Source of the DNA: an uncultured Intestinimonas sp.
GTDB taxonomy: Bacteria; Bacillota_A; Clostridia; Oscillospirales; Oscillospiraceae
NCBI GenBank assembly: GCA_958435885.1
Contig: CAUBHZ010000062.1
Location: 1-8,080 of the forward strand
Length of the DNA: 8,080 nt
Reading direction: 5' to 3'
Shown in pieces: positions 5,240-8,080 of this stretch. The notes beneath the pieces are model-generated. The model saw only the letters and a program-made list of their open reading frames with translations. It searched no databases and was not told the origin of the DNA. A program made the translations under genes and the position numbers. How positions within the stretch are numbered: the stretch's first letter is position 1; each line of letters begins with the position of its first letter.

Positions 5240-7842
5240 AGATTGGGGAAGGAGGTCTCTCCCCAGTCGTCCACCTGCCAGCCGCCGCTGCCGTCGGGGA
5301 TGAGCCAGAAGACATAGGTCCCCGCCCCCTGGGGGGCATCCGCCGGAAGGGCAGCAAACAGGACCAGCACGTCAGCCCGGTCAAGGCCGCTCCCCTGTCC
5401 CTTGCCATTTTCCAGGTAGGTCTGGGCGTGGTAGCGGGCGTAGAGGGGCAGATACTGGGGAGAGCCCTCCAGGGGCGTCCCCCAGCCCTGCCCTTCCAGC
5501 CAGGCGGACAGGGCGTCCATGCCGGCGTCCACCTGCTCCTGGGTAAAGGGGTCCTCCCCCTGGGCCAGGGCGGCGCAGCAGTCCAGCAGCTTGTCATAGG
5601 GACTCGTCTGGTAGGCATAGGCGGGGCGGTACCAGAAAACCTCACCCCCGATGGTGATGCGCAGAAGGCCGTCTTCCTCCAGGAAGAGGAGCTCGTCGCC
5701 GCTCTCTGTCTGATAGCGCACCGCCTCACCCTCGATGGTCTCCGGCCTCTGGGCCTCCATCCACACGAAGGTTTGGAGGTACCAACGCACCTCGCCCGAC
5801 AGGAACTCCGGGTTGTGGAAAGCCAGCCTGCCCTCGCTGCTGCCCGGGTCGCCGTCCAGATAGAAGAGGCTCTCCAGCGTGCCGGCCTGGCCCGTCACCC
5901 GCCCGATGGTGCTCCCCAGGTCCCCGGCGGGCTTCCCCTCCAGCAGAGTGAAGGTGAGGCCGTCCAGGGTCTCGGCGTTGTACTTCTCCCGATACCAGTC
6001 CATGGCCGCCTGGACCGGGTCCAGAAGCCCGGGCCGGTGGCCCTGGTCCACCTGGGCCTGGAGATCGGCGTAGTATTCCGCCGCCGTCACCTGGATGCCG
6101 TAGGGCAGCTCCCTGCCCCAGCCGCCGTAGTTGTTTTCAAAGCTGCCCTCCACGCACCAGATGCCGCCGCTGCCCTGGGTGACGGGCTGGGAGAGGAGGA
6201 GGGTCAGGGAGACGGCGTAGTCGGCGCTGTGGACCTCCACATAGCGGTGTTCCCCCGTCCACAGGAAGGGCCGGTCCAGCTCCGCCCCGCTGTAGGGGGT
6301 GAGGCCGTTGCGGACGATGAAGTCGGCCTGGATGTCGGGGATGCGGGAGCGGACATACTCCCAGCGCCGGTAGTCCACGCTGTCGGTGTCCTGGTCGCCG
6401 TCTGCAGTGAAAAACTGCACATCGGTGGGGTACGCCATGCCGTAGTACCACTCGCCATCCCGGGCAAAGATGGTCTGGCCCTCCCCGCCGTGGACGGCCA
6501 GGTAGTTCTGCTCGTACCCCACCTGGTCATAGCGGAAGAAGGAGAACAAAAAGCCCATGGGGGTGTCAAAGTCCTCCATGCCAGCCTCGTAGCTGGAGCG
6601 GTGGTAGACCCGGGGGAACACCGGCTCCGAGCCGTCCCCCAGATCCTCCTCAAAGAGGACCATGGTGTCCCCCACGATGTCGGTGGGGATGGCCAGGGTG
6701 AGCCCGCCCCCCAGGTCGTAGAGGGCGGCGTCGGTGAAGAGATCATCCACATTGGAGGTGGAGCTGGGCACCTCCGTCTCCTCCTCCGTGCCTGGTGTCA
6801 CCATGGCCGCGCCGCCGATCAGGGAACAGCTGCCCAGCAGCACCGTGAGGCACAGGGTCAGCGCCAGGGCAGCAGGGCCTCGTTTTGTCCCCTTCACCAG
6901 ATCCACCAGCCTTTCTTGCAGATGTTTCTTTTCCTCGCACAGGGTGGTGACCACCAGCCCCTTTGGAGGCTCCGCCGCCAGAGAGAGCAGCGTCTCCCCG
7001 TACCGCCGGCGCTCCGGGTCGGACAGCACCCCCGCCGCCGCCTCGTCGCAGGCGAGCTCACACCGCCGGGCCATCTCCCGGCGGAACGCCGGCATGAGGG
7101 GGTTGAACCAGTGGAGGCTGGTCACCACCGCCGTGCACCACTTGTAGAGGAGGTCCCGGCGGCGCAGGTGGGTGAGCTCATGGCGGAGGATGTCCTCCAG
7201 CCGCCCTCGGTCCTCCACCCCGTCGGGCAGGAAGATGGTGGGCCGCAGCAGCCCCAGAGCCATGGGACAGGGAATGGCCGGGCACACCGCCAGGGTGATT
7301 TTCCCGCCGGAGTCCAGTTCCTTCAGCACCTCCAGTGCCAACTGACCGGGGGCGTGGCTCCCCCGCCGGACCAGCCGGGCAAAGCGGCGGTAGCTCCGGC
7401 CGTACCGGCCCAGGGTCAGAACAAAGCCCAGGACCCAAACCATGAACCACAGTGCGGGGGAGGTGAGGACATCCTTCCAGTCCACCGCCGGGGCGGCGGC
7501 CACCGTCTCCCCGCCTCCGTCAGGGACCGACGGCCCACCGCCGGGGTTTTGGGACTGCCCGCCCTGACCGGCAGGCGGAAACAGGGGCGTGGTCCCGCCG
7601 GTCTGTCCCCCTGTCGGCTCGGTCATCGTCACACCGATCACGGTGGTGCTGGATGGATGGACGGGGACGGGCAGCTCCACCCACACCGGCACGCACAGCC
7701 GCAGCAGCACCAGCAGCCATAAATAGTAGCCTGCCGCCCGGCTGATGCGGCGGCTCAGCAGATGGAGCACCCCCATGAGGACCACCCCCAGCACCGAACC
7801 CAGCAGGCTCAGCCGTAGCAGGGCGAGGAGGAAACCGGTCAT
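5230..7842 (-). CDS. BlaR1/MecR1-like M56 zinc metalloprotease with a large unassigned ectodomain
   Basis: A predicted membrane antirepressor of 870 residues. BlaR1-type proteins sense a signal outside the cell and activate a cytoplasm-facing protease, which removes the partner BlaI repressor. Membrane segments are at about 4-24, 37-57, 126-144 and 322-342. A Gly/Pro/Thr-rich extracellular loop (58-125) joins segments 2 and 3. The protease domain (about 145-315) has HELTH (221-225) and ELACDEAA (262-269), supplying two His ligands and Glu262/Asp266 of the M56 signature. Residues 345-870 form the ectodomain. It is much larger than the BlaR1 sensor and has no SxxK or KTG motif, so it is not visibly a penicillin-binding domain. 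Residues 362-515, 520-620, 626-740 and 745-866 look like separate modules by eye. The start at 7842 overlaps the upstream repressor stop in ATGA, with ggggagga just before it; the GTG at 7866 is rejected. Signal and target genes are unknown. Confidence 0.92.
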   Translation of the reverse strand: MTGFLLALLRLSLLGSVLGVVLMGVLHLLSRRISRAAGYYLWLLVLLRLCVPVWVELPVPVHPSSTTVIGVTMTEPTGGQTGGTTPLFPPAGQGGQSQNPGGGPSVPDGGGETVAAAPAVDWKDVLTSPALWFMVWVLGFVLTLGRYGRSYRRFARLVRRGSHAPGQLALEVLKELDSGGKITLAVCPAIPCPMALGLLRPTIFLPDGVEDRGRLEDILRHELTHLRRRDLLYKWCTAVVTSLHWFNPLMPAFRREMARRCELACDEAAAGVLSDPERRRYGETLLSLAAEPPKGLVVTTLCEEKKHLQERLVDLVKGTKRGPAALALTLCLTVLLGSCSLIGGAAMVTPGTEEETEVPSSTSNVDDLFTDAALYDLGGGLTLAIPTDIVGDTMVLFEEDLGDGSEPVFPRVYHRSSYEAGMEDFDTPMGFLFSFFRYDQVGYEQNYLAVHGGEGQTIFARDGEWYYGMAYPTDVQFFTADGDQDTDSVDYRRWEYVRSRIPDIQADFIVRNGLTPYSGAELDRPFLWTGEHRYVEVHSADYAVSLTLLLSQPVTQGSGGIWCVEGSFENNYGGWGRELPYGIQVTAAEYYADLQAQVDQGHRPGLLDPVQAAMDWYREKYNAETLDGLTFTLLEGKPAGDLGSTIGRVTGQAGTLESLFYLDGDPGSSEGRLAFHNPEFLSGEVRWYLQTFVWMEAQRPETIEGEAVRYQTESGDELLFLEEDGLLRITIGGEVFWYRPAYAYQTSPYDKLLDCCAALAQGEDPFTQEQVDAGMDALSAWLEGQGWGTPLEGSPQYLPLYARYHAQTYLENGKGQGSGLDRADVLVLFAALPADAPQGAGTYVFWLIPDGSGGWQVDDWGETSFPNLAG

Positions 7843-8080
7843 GTGTCCTCCCCCCTCTCCTCCCACAGCCTGTCGAAGAGGTCCCTCAGCTCGGCCACGT
7901 CCTCCCGGTCCAGCTGCCGCCGCTCCACCAGGGCGGCCACCAGGTCCTTGGCCTTGCCGTCATAGAGCTTTTCGATGAGGGTACGGGTCTTATAGTCCCC
8001 CAGCTCCTCCCGGCTCACCAGGGGGCGGTAGTGGTACACCCCCCGCTTCTCCTGGCCCACCGCCCCCTTCTCCAGCAGCC
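7839..8080 (-). CDS. BlaI/MecI/CopY-family transcriptional repressor, C-terminal part
   Basis: Only the last 79 residues are in the window; the N-terminal winged-helix DNA-binding part lies beyond the right edge. The visible part begins LLEKGAVGQEKRGVYHYRPL, which matches the wing and its following strand in BlaI-type repressors. VSREE and a helical, charged dimerisation region (about residues 25-75, IEKLYDGKAKDLVAALVE and onward) come next. The frame is open to the edge, and the GTG at 8060 is an internal Val. The stop overlaps the M56 start by four bases (ATGA), the classic blaI-blaR1 order, so the repressor and its probable protease are translationally coupled. BlaI is cut by BlaR1 at an Asn-Phe bond in this region. 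No Asn-Phe is present here, so cleavage, if any, would use another site. The operator cannot be seen. Confidence 0.87.
   Translation of the reverse strand, partial: LLEKGAVGQEKRGVYHYRPLVSREELGDYKTRTLIEKLYDGKAKDLVAALVERRQLDREDVAELRDLFDRLWEERGEDT

Noticed and set aside
5428..7722. Very long open frame on the plus strand opposite the M56 gene (764 codons)
   Set aside because: It is antisense to a gene with clear protease motifs; its product is Gly/Val/His-rich low-complexity sequence without a recognisable domain. Long shadow frames are expected at this GC content.

Overview
The window is GC-rich, densely coded bacterial chromosome. Shine-Dalgarno sites are strong, promoters are sigma-A-like, and a BlaI-type regulator is paired with an M56 protease. 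The codon use and protein sequences suggest a high-GC clostridium of the Oscillospiraceae type (Flavonifractor/Lawsonibacter-like). That placement is inference; there is no rRNA or marker phylogeny here.

Layout. Plus strand, left half: (1) the C-terminal part of a Si-type citrate synthase (1-611), closed by a perfect 12-bp hairpin. (2) A near-consensus promoter (655-683) drives a class II aldolase/adducin-family gene (729-1352). A small two-helix membrane protein of YcxB-like type (1358-1930) follows five bases later. (3) A second promoter (1943-1971) is followed by a transcribed leader of about 200 bases, which contains a terminator-like hairpin. The leader precedes a CNNM/CorC-type membrane protein with two CBS domains (2176-3444), probably a Mg2+ transporter. 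A strong bidirectional terminator (3446-3482) separates this gene from the convergent right half.

Minus strand, right half, in order of transcription: (4) the C-terminal part of a BlaI/MecI-type repressor (8080-7839, N-terminus outside the window). (5) A BlaR1-like M56 zinc metalloprotease (7842-5230) overlaps it by four bases. Its ectodomain of about 525 residues has no visible penicillin-binding motif. Its fourth membrane segment looks like a lipoprotein signal peptide. A hairpin with a U-tract follows. (6) A near-consensus promoter (5171-5199) drives pyrG, CTP synthase (5099-3489). The pyrG leader can form two mutually exclusive hairpins, one of which covers the Shine-Dalgarno site.

Most of the window is ordinary housekeeping sequence. 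The parts most worth a second look are the repressor/antirepressor pair with its unassigned sensor domain, the long leader of the CorC-type gene, and the pyrG leader. No mobile element, CRISPR array, tRNA or rRNA was seen.
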